A stretch of DNA of 64,000 bases from Corynebacterium sp. J010B-136 (GTDB lineage Bacteria; Actinomycetota; Actinomycetes; Mycobacteriales; Mycobacteriaceae). A program made the translations under genes and the position numbers. A model generated the notes under the pieces. The model saw only the letters and a program-made list of their open reading frames with translations, made no database searches and was not told the origin of the DNA. Below, in pieces: positions 27,740 to 36,193 of the stretch (positions within the stretch are counted from its first letter, which is position 1; every line of letters starts with the position of its first letter). The DNA lies in NCBI RefSeq assembly GCF_002967075.1, contig NZ_PUGE01000001.1, forward strand, positions 186,001 to 250,000, read 5' to 3'.

Positions 27740-30700
27740 GCACCAATCACGATGATTCCGTCTTGCCTTTCGGCGTCTATGAAACCCCCATTAACGCTCG
27801 GGTTCGCGAAAGATTGGAGCACACGAAGAGCGCGCACCCGACTGCTGGCATTCGGCTTATCGATGGACATGACGACACTCATGCCAACCGCTACCAAGTG
27901 GCTGTATCTCGGGGTATTTCCAAGGTTTTAGAACAGCGCTTGGCTGAGCTGCACAGCCCCGCAGAGCGTTTGGCACTGATCAATTCCATCACCAAGGTTT
28001 TGGGCAACGATGAGGTCATTGATTCTGAGGAGTTGCTCTATGCCATCTTCGATACCGAACTTGCCGCAGCGCCCGCCCTGCCCGAGGTTCCATTTCACTC
28101 CAGCACGCTATTTACCAATGCCGTTGGTGATACCAACCTGTCCACGGAATTGGCCCGCGAAATCAAGACCGCTGATTCGGTGGACCTGTTGTGCGCCTTT
28201 GTGAAAAATTCTGGCATCTCGGTCCTCAATGACCAGCTCGAATTTTTACGCGACCATGGAATTCCCCTGCGGGTGATTACTTCTACCTACTGCGGGGCGA
28301 CCGAAGCAGCTGCTGTAAAAGCACTGGTTGAACGCTATGGAGCGAAGGTGCGTGTGAGCTACGAACACAAAAGCACACGGCTGCACGCCAAGGCGTGGCT
28401 GTTTCGCCGCAATTCTGGTTTCGATACTGCTTTTATCGGCAGCTCCAACCTCTCGCGCTCGGCCCTGATAGATGGTTGGGAATGGAATGTGCGCGGCTCG
28501 AGCCCTGCGACCCCGGAAATCATCGATAAGTTCATCAAGACCTTTGATTCCTACTGGCACGATAACCACTTCGTGGAATTTCAACCTGCCCGTGACTTGG
28601 CCCGTTTAGACAAAAGCCTTGCCGAGGCACGCAGCGTCGGTAACGGTGGCGTGCGAGAAAATGAACGTTTGGAATTATCCGGGCTGCGCGTGGAGCCTTA
28701 TCCATATCAGCAGGAAATGCTCGAAGCATTAGAGGCCGAGCGCAATGTTAAAGACCGACACCGGAATCTGCTGGTCGCGGCCACTGGTACGGGCAAGACC
28801 GTGGTGGCAGCCCTGGATTACCGGAATTTCAGTGAGTCTTTGGGACGGCGCCCGCGGCTGCTCTTTATCGCGCACCAGGAAAGAATTTTGAAGCAAGCGC
28901 AAAGAACCTACCGCGAGGTTCTATCTGATCCTGGCTTCGGCGAGCTCTTTGTGGGCGGCCAGCGTCCACATGAGTGGGACTTTGTTTTCGCCAGCGTGCA
29001 ATCACTCAAGCAATCAGTGCTAGATAAATTGCCGGCAAAGCACTTCGAGTTTGTCGTCATCGATGAGTTCCACCACGCCGAAGCTGCGACCTATCGGCGT
29101 TTATTAGATCATCTTGAGCCTCAAGAACTGCTCGGGTTAACCGCTACCCCGGAGCGTTCCGATGGCGAGAATGTGCAGAAGTTCTTCGATTACCGCGTAG
29201 CCCATGAGCTGCGCCTGTGGGATGCTTTGCACCTGCAGTTGCTTACGCCGATGCACTATTACGGCATCGCCGATGGCACGGACCTTAGCGGTCTAACGTG
29301 GAATCGTACGCAGAAGGCCTACGACACCGCGGAGCTAAGTGACCTTTATGTGCACGCCGGTGAAAAGCGCACCAAGTTTATTATCAACGAGATTCAAAAG
29401 CGCGTTTTAGATATCTCTCAGCTCAAAGCTCTAGGCTTTTGCGTTTCCATCGCGCATGCTGAGTACATGGCCGCGCAATTTAATACTTTCGGCCTGCCTG
29501 CCCGAGCTATCCACGGCGGTACTTCCCTGGCCCAACGCCAGCAAGCCATCGCGGATTTGCGCAGCGGGGTCATCAAGGCGATCTTCTCCGTCGACCTTTT
29601 CAACGAGGGCGTGGATATCCCTGAGCTCAATACCTTGTTGCTGCTGCGTCCTTCTCAATCACCGGTGCTATTTATCCAACAGCTCGGCCGTGGGTTGAGG
29701 CTTTCCCACGGCAAAGATGCCTGCGTGGTTTTAGATTTCATCGGCCAGCAAAATAACCAATTCGATTTCACCGAGCGCTACCAAGCACTCACCAAAAAGC
29801 GTGGTACTAACCTCATCCAGGAAATCGAAGCGGGCTTTAAATCCATGCCTGCAGGATCCAACATCAGCTTGGACCGCGTAACCCAAGAGCAGGTATTGAA
29901 GAATATCCGCAATGCCGCCAGCAGTTCTTTGAAGAAAATCAAAGCACTGGCAGCGGATATTAACACCACGGATCTCTCAGAGTTTCTCGCCGAGTCCGGT
30001 ATCCCGATTTCTGACCTGTATAAAACCCGCAGCTCCAATCAATATTCGTGGACTCGGCTGGTGCGAGAGACAGAGAATATCGATGCCACAGACGCATTCC
30101 TTCCGGTTCCAGAACTCGACCGCGCAACGGAAGAGTTTCTGCTGAAGAGGTTGCGCACGATGTTGCACATCAATGACCGCACGCGGGCAGAAAATTACCT
30201 GCACGTATTGGATCCGGCAGGGCCTGACCCTGATTCATTCGATGAAGAACTGCGCTCCTATGCGCGGATGTTCGTGCTGTCTTTCTGGGCGAATCAGCCG
30301 CAAAATCTTCTTCCGGCAGGCTTCGCCGATGCCGTGAATCTCCTGCGCCGCTTCCCTGCCGTGCGCGAAGAACTACGCCAGATTATGGAATACGGCATTA
30401 GCGCTTCCCGCGTTATTCCGCAGGCTACTGGGGTAAGTATCTTGCAGTCTCATGCGGATTACTCCTTGGCGGAGCTCATCGGTGCTTTAGAAGATAAACC
30501 TTTGAAAGACATGATTTCGCTACCGCGCGAGGGCGTACGATACATCGAAAAGCTGCGCACTGACCTTTTCCTCGTGACCTTTAAAAAGCGAGCAGGCACA
30601 AGTGCTGCCACCGACTACCGCGACTATCCGATCTCGCCGGAGCTTTTGCATTGGGAATCCCAAAACCGCACCACGCTGGCAAGTCCGTCTGGTCAGCGCT

Positions 30701-30906
30701 ACATCCACCACAAAGAACGCGGAAATAACATCGTCATGGCGACACGGTTTCATAGCGAGAATGAAGTGGGTACGGCTAATGCCTATACCTTCCTGGGCAA
30801 GATTGACTATGTCTCCCACAGAGGCGAAAAGCCCATCCAATTTGAATGGGCTTTGCACAGGTCTATGCCAAAGAAGGTCTTTGTTGAGGGACGGACTGTT
30901 GCTTAA
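27736..30906 (+). CDS. PLD-like nuclease / superfamily 2 helicase / DUF3427 protein
   Basis: 1056 residues from the ATG overlapping the mutT stop. Domain order: an N-terminal about 100-residue unassigned part; a phospholipase-D-like nuclease domain with one HKD half-motif (LHAKAWLFRR, near residue 215, then GSSNLSRSAL); an SF2 helicase with Walker A AATGTGKTVVA (about 347), DEFHHA in place of DEAH (about 441), TATPER and QQLGRGLR; and a DUF3427-type C-terminus of about 350 residues. This COG3886-COG1061 architecture recurs in bacteria beside or fused to NUDIX domains. Its role is not firmly known; DNA or RNA repair and defence against phages are both plausible. The operon ends at an AT-rich inverted repeat. 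Confidence 0.85.
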   Translation: MSTNHDDSVLPFGVYETPINARVRERLEHTKSAHPTAGIRLIDGHDDTHANRYQVAVSRGISKVLEQRLAELHSPAERLALINSITKVLGNDEVIDSEELLYAIFDTELAAAPALPEVPFHSSTLFTNAVGDTNLSTELAREIKTADSVDLLCAFVKNSGISVLNDQLEFLRDHGIPLRVITSTYCGATEAAAVKALVERYGAKVRVSYEHKSTRLHAKAWLFRRNSGFDTAFIGSSNLSRSALIDGWEWNVRGSSPATPEIIDKFIKTFDSYWHDNHFVEFQPARDLARLDKSLAEARSVGNGGVRENERLELSGLRVEPYPYQQEMLEALEAERNVKDRHRNLLVAATGTGKTVVAALDYRNFSESLGRRPRLLFIAHQERILKQAQRTYREVLSDPGFGELFVGGQRPHEWDFVFASVQSLKQSVLDKLPAKHFEFVVIDEFHHAEAATYRRLLDHLEPQELLGLTATPERSDGENVQKFFDYRVAHELRLWDALHLQLLTPMHYYGIADGTDLSGLTWNRTQKAYDTAELSDLYVHAGEKRTKFIINEIQKRVLDISQLKALGFCVSIAHAEYMAAQFNTFGLPARAIHGGTSLAQRQQAIADLRSGVIKAIFSVDLFNEGVDIPELNTLLLLRPSQSPVLFIQQLGRGLRLSHGKDACVVLDFIGQQNNQFDFTERYQALTKKRGTNLIQEIEAGFKSMPAGSNISLDRVTQEQVLKNIRNAASSSLKKIKALAADINTTDLSEFLAESGIPISDLYKTRSSNQYSWTRLVRETENIDATDAFLPVPELDRATEEFLLKRLRTMLHINDRTRAENYLHVLDPAGPDPDSFDEELRSYARMFVLSFWANQPQNLLPAGFADAVNLLRRFPAVREELRQIMEYGISASRVIPQATGVSILQSHADYSLAELIGALEDKPLKDMISLPREGVRYIEKLRTDLFLVTFKKRAGTSAATDYRDYPISPELLHWESQNRTTLASPSGQRYIHHKERGNNIVMATRFHSENEVGTANAYTFLGKIDYVSHRGEKPIQFEWALHRSMPKKVFVEGRTVA

Positions 30907-30927
30907 AAAATATAAGAATTTTTTAAG
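30902..30927. terminator. AT-rich bidirectional terminator
   Basis: CTTAAAAAAT (30902-30911) and ATTTTTTAAG (30918-30927) form a perfect 10-bp inverted repeat with a six-base loop. It overlaps the helicase stop and sits between two convergent genes; both strands carry a T-run in the second arm. Confidence 0.55.
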
Positions 30928-30939
30928 TTAATCGTGGGA

Positions 30940-31356
30940 CTAAAGGAAGTGGAGATCTACTGGCTTGATGGTTTGCCCGAGCAAGTCGCGGGTAGCGCGC
31001 ACATCACCCCACATTGTCTCCACGAGGGAATCAATATCGTCAAATTTTTCCTGGCCACGGAGGTACTCATAGAGCTTGACATTCAATGTCTTGCCGTAAA
31101 GGTCGCCCGAGAAATCCAGTAGATATGCTTCCATCAGGAATTCGCCATCTGCATTGTAGAAGGTCGGGCGCCTTCCAATGGATACAGTGGTCAGCCAGTA
31201 ATTATCTGCATCGAGCTCAGCGATTCCCGCCCAGACTCCGTCGAGTTCATGTTCATAAGCGCGCATGGACTCCGGGATGGAAATATTTGCAGTGGGAAAA
31301 CCGAGCTCTCGTCCGCGCTTGTCACCGTGAACGACTTTTCCTTTGATGGTCAGCAT
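30940..31356 (-). CDS. Stand-alone riboflavin kinase domain protein
   Basis: 138 residues corresponding only to the C-terminal flavokinase domain of bifunctional RibF; the FAD-synthetase half is absent. Signatures are GDKRGRELGFPTANIS (ATP/Mg-binding PTAN) and FLMEAYLLDFSGDLYG with the catalytic glutamate region. It would phosphorylate riboflavin to FMN. It is the last gene of the minus-strand catabolic operon, 43 bp after a luciferase-type monooxygenase gene, with GAGGAGG before its ATG. The likely job is to supply FMN for that flavin system (inference). Its short length is like monofunctional riboflavin kinases, so it need not be a fragment. Confidence 0.85.
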   Translation of the reverse strand: MLTIKGKVVHGDKRGRELGFPTANISIPESMRAYEHELDGVWAGIAELDADNYWLTTVSIGRRPTFYNADGEFLMEAYLLDFSGDLYGKTLNVKLYEYLRGQEKFDDIDSLVETMWGDVRATRDLLGQTIKPVDLHFL

Positions 31357-31398
31357 CTTTTTACCTCCTCTGTGGATTTACCGTAACGCCAATTAGAA

Positions 31399-32442
31399 CT
31401 AGCTAAAGCGTGGAACGACTTCCTTGATGAATAGCTCCAGGGAGCGCTTCTTTTCTTCGTGGCTCATGGAGTTGTCCGCCCAGAATGCGTACTCGTCGTA
31501 GCCCAAGTCTTGGTAGTGAGCGATACGCTCAGAGACCTCGTCCGGGGTGCCAATCATCGCAGACTTGTGCAGTGCCTCTGGCGCGAACTCAGGACGCTCC
31601 GCGAAACGCTCTTCTGGCTGTGGATCCAGGAAACCATTGACTGGGTCTTCCTTGCCGAATGCCCATGCAGAGAAGGTGCGGTAGAACTTGTTGATTGCTT
31701 CAGCCGCTGGCTTCCAGCCGTCTGGATCATCTTCCGAATGCACGTGAGTGTGCTTGAGAACCATGACCTCAGGACGCTTTTCAATCTCTGGGTTGGCTTC
31801 GAGCGCCGCATTGAACTTGTTCATCAAGTCTTCGACTTCTTCATCGCCCTTCATCAAAGGCGTGACCTGGATATTGCAGCCCTGGCCAACTGCCCATTCC
31901 ATGGTCTCTGGGCTACGTGCAGCAACCCATACTGGCGGCGCGGTCTGTACTGGCTTTGGCACAGAGGTAGAAACTGGGAACTTCCAAATATCACCGTCGT
32001 GGGTGTAGTCGCCAGCCCACAGCTTCTGCATCGCGGGGATAAGTTCACGCAGGTACTTGCCGCCCTCGGCAGCTGGAGCGCCATCGAGCAAGCGGTTGAA
32101 CTCGAACTGGTATGCACCGCGTGCAACGCCAACTTCGGCGCGGCCACCACTGAGCGCGTCCAGCAAAGCAGTCTCACCAGCAGCGCGGATGGGGTTCCAG
32201 AATGGAGCAATAATCGTTCCCGCACCCAGGCGAATCTTGGAGGTTACTGCCGCCAGGTAGGACAACTGCGCGATGGGGTTCGGCGAGGAGGTGTACTCCA
32301 TCGAGTGGTGCTCACCAATCCACACGGTTCCAAAGCCGCCGGCTTCAGCAATCTGCACCAGCTCAACCAAATTCTTCCAGTGCTCTTCATGGCTCAGTGA
32401 GTCATCCCAGCGTTCCATGTGGATAAAGAGTGAAAATCGCAT
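31399..32442 (-). CDS. Luciferase-like FMN-dependent monooxygenase
   Basis: 347 residues with the bacterial luciferase/F420-N5,N10 fold throughout: the start MRFSLFIHMERWDD, WIGEHHSMEYTSSPNP, the IRLGAGTIIAPFWNPIRAAGE strand-loop written in parts, and VARGAYQFEFNRLL. Close relatives are flavin-dependent two-component oxygenases that use FMNH2 supplied by a separate reductase; some open pyridine-type rings or oxidise aldehydes. The matching reductase is probably the SnoaL-flavin reductase fusion at 37079, under the same divergent promoter. GAGGAG precedes the ATG. The substrate is not known. Confidence 0.87.
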   Translation of the reverse strand: MRFSLFIHMERWDDSLSHEEHWKNLVELVQIAEAGGFGTVWIGEHHSMEYTSSPNPIAQLSYLAAVTSKIRLGAGTIIAPFWNPIRAAGETALLDALSGGRAEVGVARGAYQFEFNRLLDGAPAAEGGKYLRELIPAMQKLWAGDYTHDGDIWKFPVSTSVPKPVQTAPPVWVAARSPETMEWAVGQGCNIQVTPLMKGDEEVEDLMNKFNAALEANPEIEKRPEVMVLKHTHVHSEDDPDGWKPAAEAINKFYRTFSAWAFGKEDPVNGFLDPQPEERFAERPEFAPEALHKSAMIGTPDEVSERIAHYQDLGYDEYAFWADNSMSHEEKKRSLELFIKEVVPRFS

Positions 32443-32480
32443 TATAAAACTCCTCTACTTTCTTAGCTGTTATTGCTGGT

Positions 32481-32708
32481 TTATTTGCTGCTGGCAGTCT
32501 CGGCGGTGTTGCTAAGGCCTGCTCGCGATTCCTTGATGGTGAGATTGCCGCGGCTGTAGTGCTCGTGTTCAATTTCTGAAACCACAATCACGACGTTTTC
32601 GTCGACCGCATCGACGGTGTCTACGGCTGCTTTGTGAACGGCATCAATCAGATTTCTAATCTGTTGCGGTGTTCGCCCTTTGGCAATGGAGATGGCAATC
32701 GACGGCAT
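32481..32708 (-). CDS. 4-oxalocrotonate tautomerase family protein
   Basis: 75 residues beginning Met-Pro, so the catalytic amino-terminal proline is present after methionine removal. The sequence PSIAISIAKGRTPQQIRNLI, then HKAAVDTV, follows the 4-OT pattern (PxIxVxIxxGRTxEQK), with a slightly long tail. Family members tautomerise 2-hydroxymuconate-like dienols or hydrate and dehalogenate unsaturated acids. It is four bases from the aldehyde dehydrogenase gene in the operon, as 4-OT and semialdehyde dehydrogenase genes often are in ring-cleavage pathways. Confidence 0.82.
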   Translation of the reverse strand: MPSIAISIAKGRTPQQIRNLIDAVHKAAVDTVDAVDENVVIVVSEIEHEHYSRGNLTIKESRAGLSNTAETASSK

Positions 32709-32712
32709 GTCC

Positions 32713-34194
32713 CTAGCTCCTCAAGATGAATGGATCAGCTACTGGGTCTTCGTTGGTGTTGATCCACACGCTCTTAAGGCGGGTGTATTCATTGATGGAT
32801 TCCAGACCGTGCTCAATGCCTACACCGGAGTTCTTGAAGCCTTGACGTGGGGACATCGGTGACATCGCGCGGTAGGTGTTGAGCCAGATGGTGCCGGCGT
32901 CCAACTTTTGCGACATGCGCATTGCACGCTGCAGGTTGGAGGTCCACACACCAGCTGCCAGGCCATACTCGGTGTCATTGGCCAAACGCAGAACTTCTTC
33001 TTCGGTTTCGAAAGGCATGATTGCTGCGACGGGTCCAAAGATTTCTTCCTGGCACACGCGCATGTCATTGGTGGTTTCAGTCAGCACGGTGGGCTCGAAG
33101 AAATAGCCTGGCAGTCCAACATCAGGGCGCTTGCCGCCGTAGCGAAGGGTCGCGCCTTCATCGACACCGATGCCGACATAGGATTCGACCTTTTCCAGCT
33201 GGGACTTAAATGCCAGTGGGCCAAGCTCAGTCTTATCTTCGAGCGGGTCACCGATGATGATGGTGGAGGCGCGCTCAGTAACGCGTTCTACCAGCTCATC
33301 GTAGACGCTGCGGTGTGCGAAGACGCGGCTGCCGGCGATGCAGGTCTGGCCTGCGGCGGCGAAGATACCAGCGATGACACCGACTGCGGCATTGGCGACG
33401 TTGGCGTCTTCGAAGACGATATTCGGGCTCTTGCCACCGAGCTCGAGGGTGGAGCCGATGAAGCGGGAGGCCGTTTGTGCGGCAATCGATGAGCCGGTTG
33501 CGGTGGAGCCGGTAAAGGAAATCTTCGCGAGCTTGTGGTTGCTGACCAATGCAGCACCTGCTTCCCCGCCAAGGCCCGTGACCACGTTGACGACTCCGGC
33601 TGGGAAACCAGCCTCGTAGGCGAGTTCAGCAAGTCGCACGATGGTCCGGGAGGTGTACTCACTTGGCTTGATAACCAGGGTGTTTCCGGCTGCGAGCGCC
33701 GGCGCCAGCTTGGAGATGGTCAAGGTCAGCGGTGAGTTCCACGGCGTAATCGCACCAACGACACCGAGTGGTTCGCGCTGGGTGAAGTTGATGATATCCA
33801 AGGAGTTCGCTGGAATCTGCGAACCCTGAATCTTGTCGGCCAGGCCGCCGTAGTAGTACAGGTACTCCGGAACACCCTTGAGCTGGCCTTTCATCTCGCG
33901 CAGCAGCTTGCCATTGTCCAAGCTCTCTAGGCGTGCGAGTTCTTCGGCGTTCTCGCCGATGACATCGCCAAGCTTGCGCAAAAGATGTCCACGCTGCGTC
34001 TGGGTGAGACCCGCCCACGCAGGGTTCCGGAAGGCATCGTCAGCAGCATTGACTGCGCGCTCTACGTCCTTTTCGCTACCGCGCGCGAATTCATAGAGCA
34101 CATCCAGCGTCGCAGGGTTAGTACTTTCCAGGTAGTCATTCTCACTGGGAGCTACGGACTCTCCGTTGATGAAATGATTAATACGGGTAGTCAT
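32713..34194 (-). CDS. NAD(P)-dependent aldehyde dehydrogenase
   Basis: 493 residues, standard length for class-1/2 ALDHs. The start INHFINGESVAPSENDYLES resembles hydroxymuconic-semialdehyde and betaine-type dehydrogenases. It has PWNSPLTLTISKLAPALAAG, FTGSTATGSSI, the general base in LELGGKSP (about E251) and the catalytic cysteine in GQTCIAGSR (C285), with EEIFGPV further on. It oxidises an aldehyde to the acid, presumably the product of the luciferase-type oxygenase. It overlaps the alpha/beta-hydrolase gene by one base (TAATG) and is in the GntR-controlled operon. Confidence 0.9.
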   Translation of the reverse strand: MTTRINHFINGESVAPSENDYLESTNPATLDVLYEFARGSEKDVERAVNAADDAFRNPAWAGLTQTQRGHLLRKLGDVIGENAEELARLESLDNGKLLREMKGQLKGVPEYLYYYGGLADKIQGSQIPANSLDIINFTQREPLGVVGAITPWNSPLTLTISKLAPALAAGNTLVIKPSEYTSRTIVRLAELAYEAGFPAGVVNVVTGLGGEAGAALVSNHKLAKISFTGSTATGSSIAAQTASRFIGSTLELGGKSPNIVFEDANVANAAVGVIAGIFAAAGQTCIAGSRVFAHRSVYDELVERVTERASTIIIGDPLEDKTELGPLAFKSQLEKVESYVGIGVDEGATLRYGGKRPDVGLPGYFFEPTVLTETTNDMRVCQEEIFGPVAAIMPFETEEEVLRLANDTEYGLAAGVWTSNLQRAMRMSQKLDAGTIWLNTYRAMSPMSPRQGFKNSGVGIEHGLESINEYTRLKSVWINTNEDPVADPFILRS

Positions 34195-34946
34195 TACGCT
34201 ATCCTTTCTGCTTGCTGAACGTGGTTGTTAAGTTGTTGAGCCAGGACGTCCGGGTGGGTTACTGGCATCATGTGGCGTGCTTCGGGAACGATTTCCACCT
34301 GAGTATTCGGGATGTGCTTCGCAATCCGATAGCTCATATCGGGAGTCGAACCCGGGTCATTTTCGCCCGTGATAGCCAGGGTTGGGGCGGTGATGGTTGC
34401 TAGATTCGCGACCAATTCCCTATCGCCGGTGGCGAATACTTCATAGGCGTATAAGTAGGAAGAGACGTCGTTGGACATTAGGACCTTGTCAGTTTCCTCG
34501 CGCAGCGCGCGGTTTTGAGGGGTATCTTCTGGGAACCAGCGCTCTAGTGCGATGCTCATGCTGTTGGCGAAGTCATCGCGCGCAGCTTGAAGACGGGTTG
34601 CTACTTGTGCGGATTCTTCCGGAGTGCGATCACATACTGCGTTCACACAGGTTAAAGATGTGATCTTCTCCGGGAAACGAATAGCGATATTGGAGGCGAT
34701 TAAAGCTCCGAGCGAGAACCCAACCAGGTGGACTGGGCTCTCGGGAAGCCGTGCCACAACATCATCACCCAACTCGGATAAAGTTGCGGTGCTTGTCAGC
34801 GGTGGCTGTTGGCCGTGGCCTGGAAGATCAAGCGCTACTGAATCAAAATCCAGTAATTCTTGAACTGGCTTCCACACACTCTTATCAAGCCCTACCCCGT
34901 GGAGGAGAACAATAGTTGGCTTGGCTGATGATGCTGCGGCGTTCAT
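34194..34946 (-). CDS. Alpha/beta-fold hydrolase
   Basis: 250 residues with a complete alpha/beta-hydrolase layout: oxyanion region LLHGVGLD, DLPGHG, nucleophile elbow GFSLGA (S78), acid in ITGENDPGS and histidine in ARHMMPV. Relatives include 3-oxoadipate enol-lactonases, 2-hydroxymuconate hydrolases and N-formylmaleamate deformylase (NicD). In this operon a role as a C-C hydrolase, lactonase or deformylase acting after ring opening fits, but the sequence does not decide. It is five bases from the first DUF1185 gene. Confidence 0.85.
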   Translation of the reverse strand: MNAAASSAKPTIVLLHGVGLDKSVWKPVQELLDFDSVALDLPGHGQQPPLTSTATLSELGDDVVARLPESPVHLVGFSLGALIASNIAIRFPEKITSLTCVNAVCDRTPEESAQVATRLQAARDDFANSMSIALERWFPEDTPQNRALREETDKVLMSNDVSSYLYAYEVFATGDRELVANLATITAPTLAITGENDPGSTPDMSYRIAKHIPNTQVEIVPEARHMMPVTHPDVLAQQLNNHVQQAERIA

Positions 34947-34950
34947 GGCA

Positions 34951-35502
34951 TTACTGCTCGGTGCTCAGTACTGCCAGGCGCTCCTGTGGGCGACCGCCGG
35001 AAGAGCCAGCAAGTGCAATCAGAATTTCATCGGCGTGTGGTGCATCTGCAACACGGCACTCGAAGGTCTGGTGGTGGGAGCGAATGGTGGCATCGGTGAA
35101 GTGCTTCAGCGGAATATCGAAGACGATACCTGCGGTACCGCGCTTTTCTACTGCTGGCAGCAAGGTGGTGGCGTTTGCTGCATCGCGGAAGTGGTTGCCG
35201 AACTTCAACGTGTGAATCAGAGCAGAACCGTGCTCGATTTCGCCGTCGAGGCCAACGATAGCTGCCTTGCCGTATGCTTCCAGCTTGCCTCCGAGCAATT
35301 TAACCACGCGTGGGGCGAGAACTGCGCCGACATCCGATGCGACTTCGTCAATACCTGGGTTAAGGTCTTCTACGAAACCCTGGCCGTGCCATGGGTTTTT
35401 GATGACAGCAGCAACCACAGCGATGTTGATTACTGGGTCAACTTCCTTACCGCCTTCGGTGAGAATCTCTTCAGTGATTGTGGTGATCTTACGGATTTCC
35501 AT
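34951..35502 (-). CDS. DUF1185 (AA_synth family) protein, copy 1
   Basis: 183 residues, matching the 'amino acid synthesis' family PF06684/DUF1185 in length and pattern: the start EIRKITTITEEILTEGGKEV, NPWHGQGFVEDL, GAVLAPRVVKLLG, GKAAIVGLDGEIEHGSALIH and VADAPHADEILI. The family name is historical; structures are known, but I know of no firmly established reaction. Its genes recur in catabolic clusters with dehydrogenases and amidases. It overlaps copy 2 by one base (TAATG), suggesting that the two proteins are made together and may form a hetero-oligomer. Confidence 0.8.
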   Translation of the reverse strand: MEIRKITTITEEILTEGGKEVDPVINIAVVAAVIKNPWHGQGFVEDLNPGIDEVASDVGAVLAPRVVKLLGGKLEAYGKAAIVGLDGEIEHGSALIHTLKFGNHFRDAANATTLLPAVEKRGTAGIVFDIPLKHFTDATIRSHHQTFECRVADAPHADEILIALAGSSGGRPQERLAVLSTEQ

Positions 35503-36143
35503 TAGATGAGTCCTTTCAAAATTTCGGTAGTGACATTGCCATCAGTACGACGGTCACCAATGCGAGGGAATGGTCGAGTACCTGTAGAAGCTGCAGCGAT
35601 GACACAAATTTCATCGGCATGCGGCGCATCCGCCAGGTGCACGTCCATGGTTTGATAGTGATCGCGCGATGTTGCATGAGTCTTATGCCAGATAGGAACA
35701 CGGATACTCTGCGAAGGAATACCGCGGCCGTCTGCAAAGCACAGCACGGAAGTTCCTTCCAGCAACTCGCGAACAATATTTCCGAAGTATGGGGTGTGGA
35801 TGAGCGCACCTGCGTGCTCAACCTCGCCATTGGTTCCCACCAGGCCGGCTTTGCCGAAAGCTTCGATGTTGTCGGCGCCGCCGAGGGCATCGATAAGCTT
35901 GTCTGCTAAAACCTTGGCGAGTACTGGGGCCAGCTTTTCTACTTCTTCGGAAAGGTCACTATCAACGCCCTTCCCCACCCAGGGGTTCGGCAAGACAGCA
36001 ATGGCAGCTGCTTGCTGGATTGGCTGGTCGAGTGAAACTCCAGCTTCCTGTCTAATTTCATCTCGAACCAGAGAAATCTTTCGTACTCCCAGCTTCTGAG
36101 CCAAGAGTACAAACTCTTGCTGGGTTGCAATCGTGGTGGTCAT
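35502..36143 (-). CDS. DUF1185 (AA_synth family) protein, copy 2
   Basis: 213 residues from the ATG at 36143, where GAAAGG precedes; in-frame starts further upstream lack a site. It shares the family blocks of copy 1: LVRDEIRQEAG, NPWVGKGV, GKAGLVGTNGEVEHAGALIH, ADAPHADEICV. It has an extra N-terminal stretch of about 20 residues and a longer C-terminus (GTRPFPRIGDRRTDG). The conserved E-H-A/G-x-x-x-I-H and D-A-P-H-A-D motifs are present in both copies and are candidates for the active or binding site. Tandem divergence suggests an ancient duplication. Confidence 0.8.
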   Translation of the reverse strand: MTTTIATQQEFVLLAQKLGVRKISLVRDEIRQEAGVSLDQPIQQAAAIAVLPNPWVGKGVDSDLSEEVEKLAPVLAKVLADKLIDALGGADNIEAFGKAGLVGTNGEVEHAGALIHTPYFGNIVRELLEGTSVLCFADGRGIPSQSIRVPIWHKTHATSRDHYQTMDVHLADAPHADEICVIAAASTGTRPFPRIGDRRTDGNVTTEILKGLI

Positions 36144-36193
36144 GATTCCGGCCTTTCTTATAAGTGCACAGTGCTTATTTCTTTTGTCTCGCA

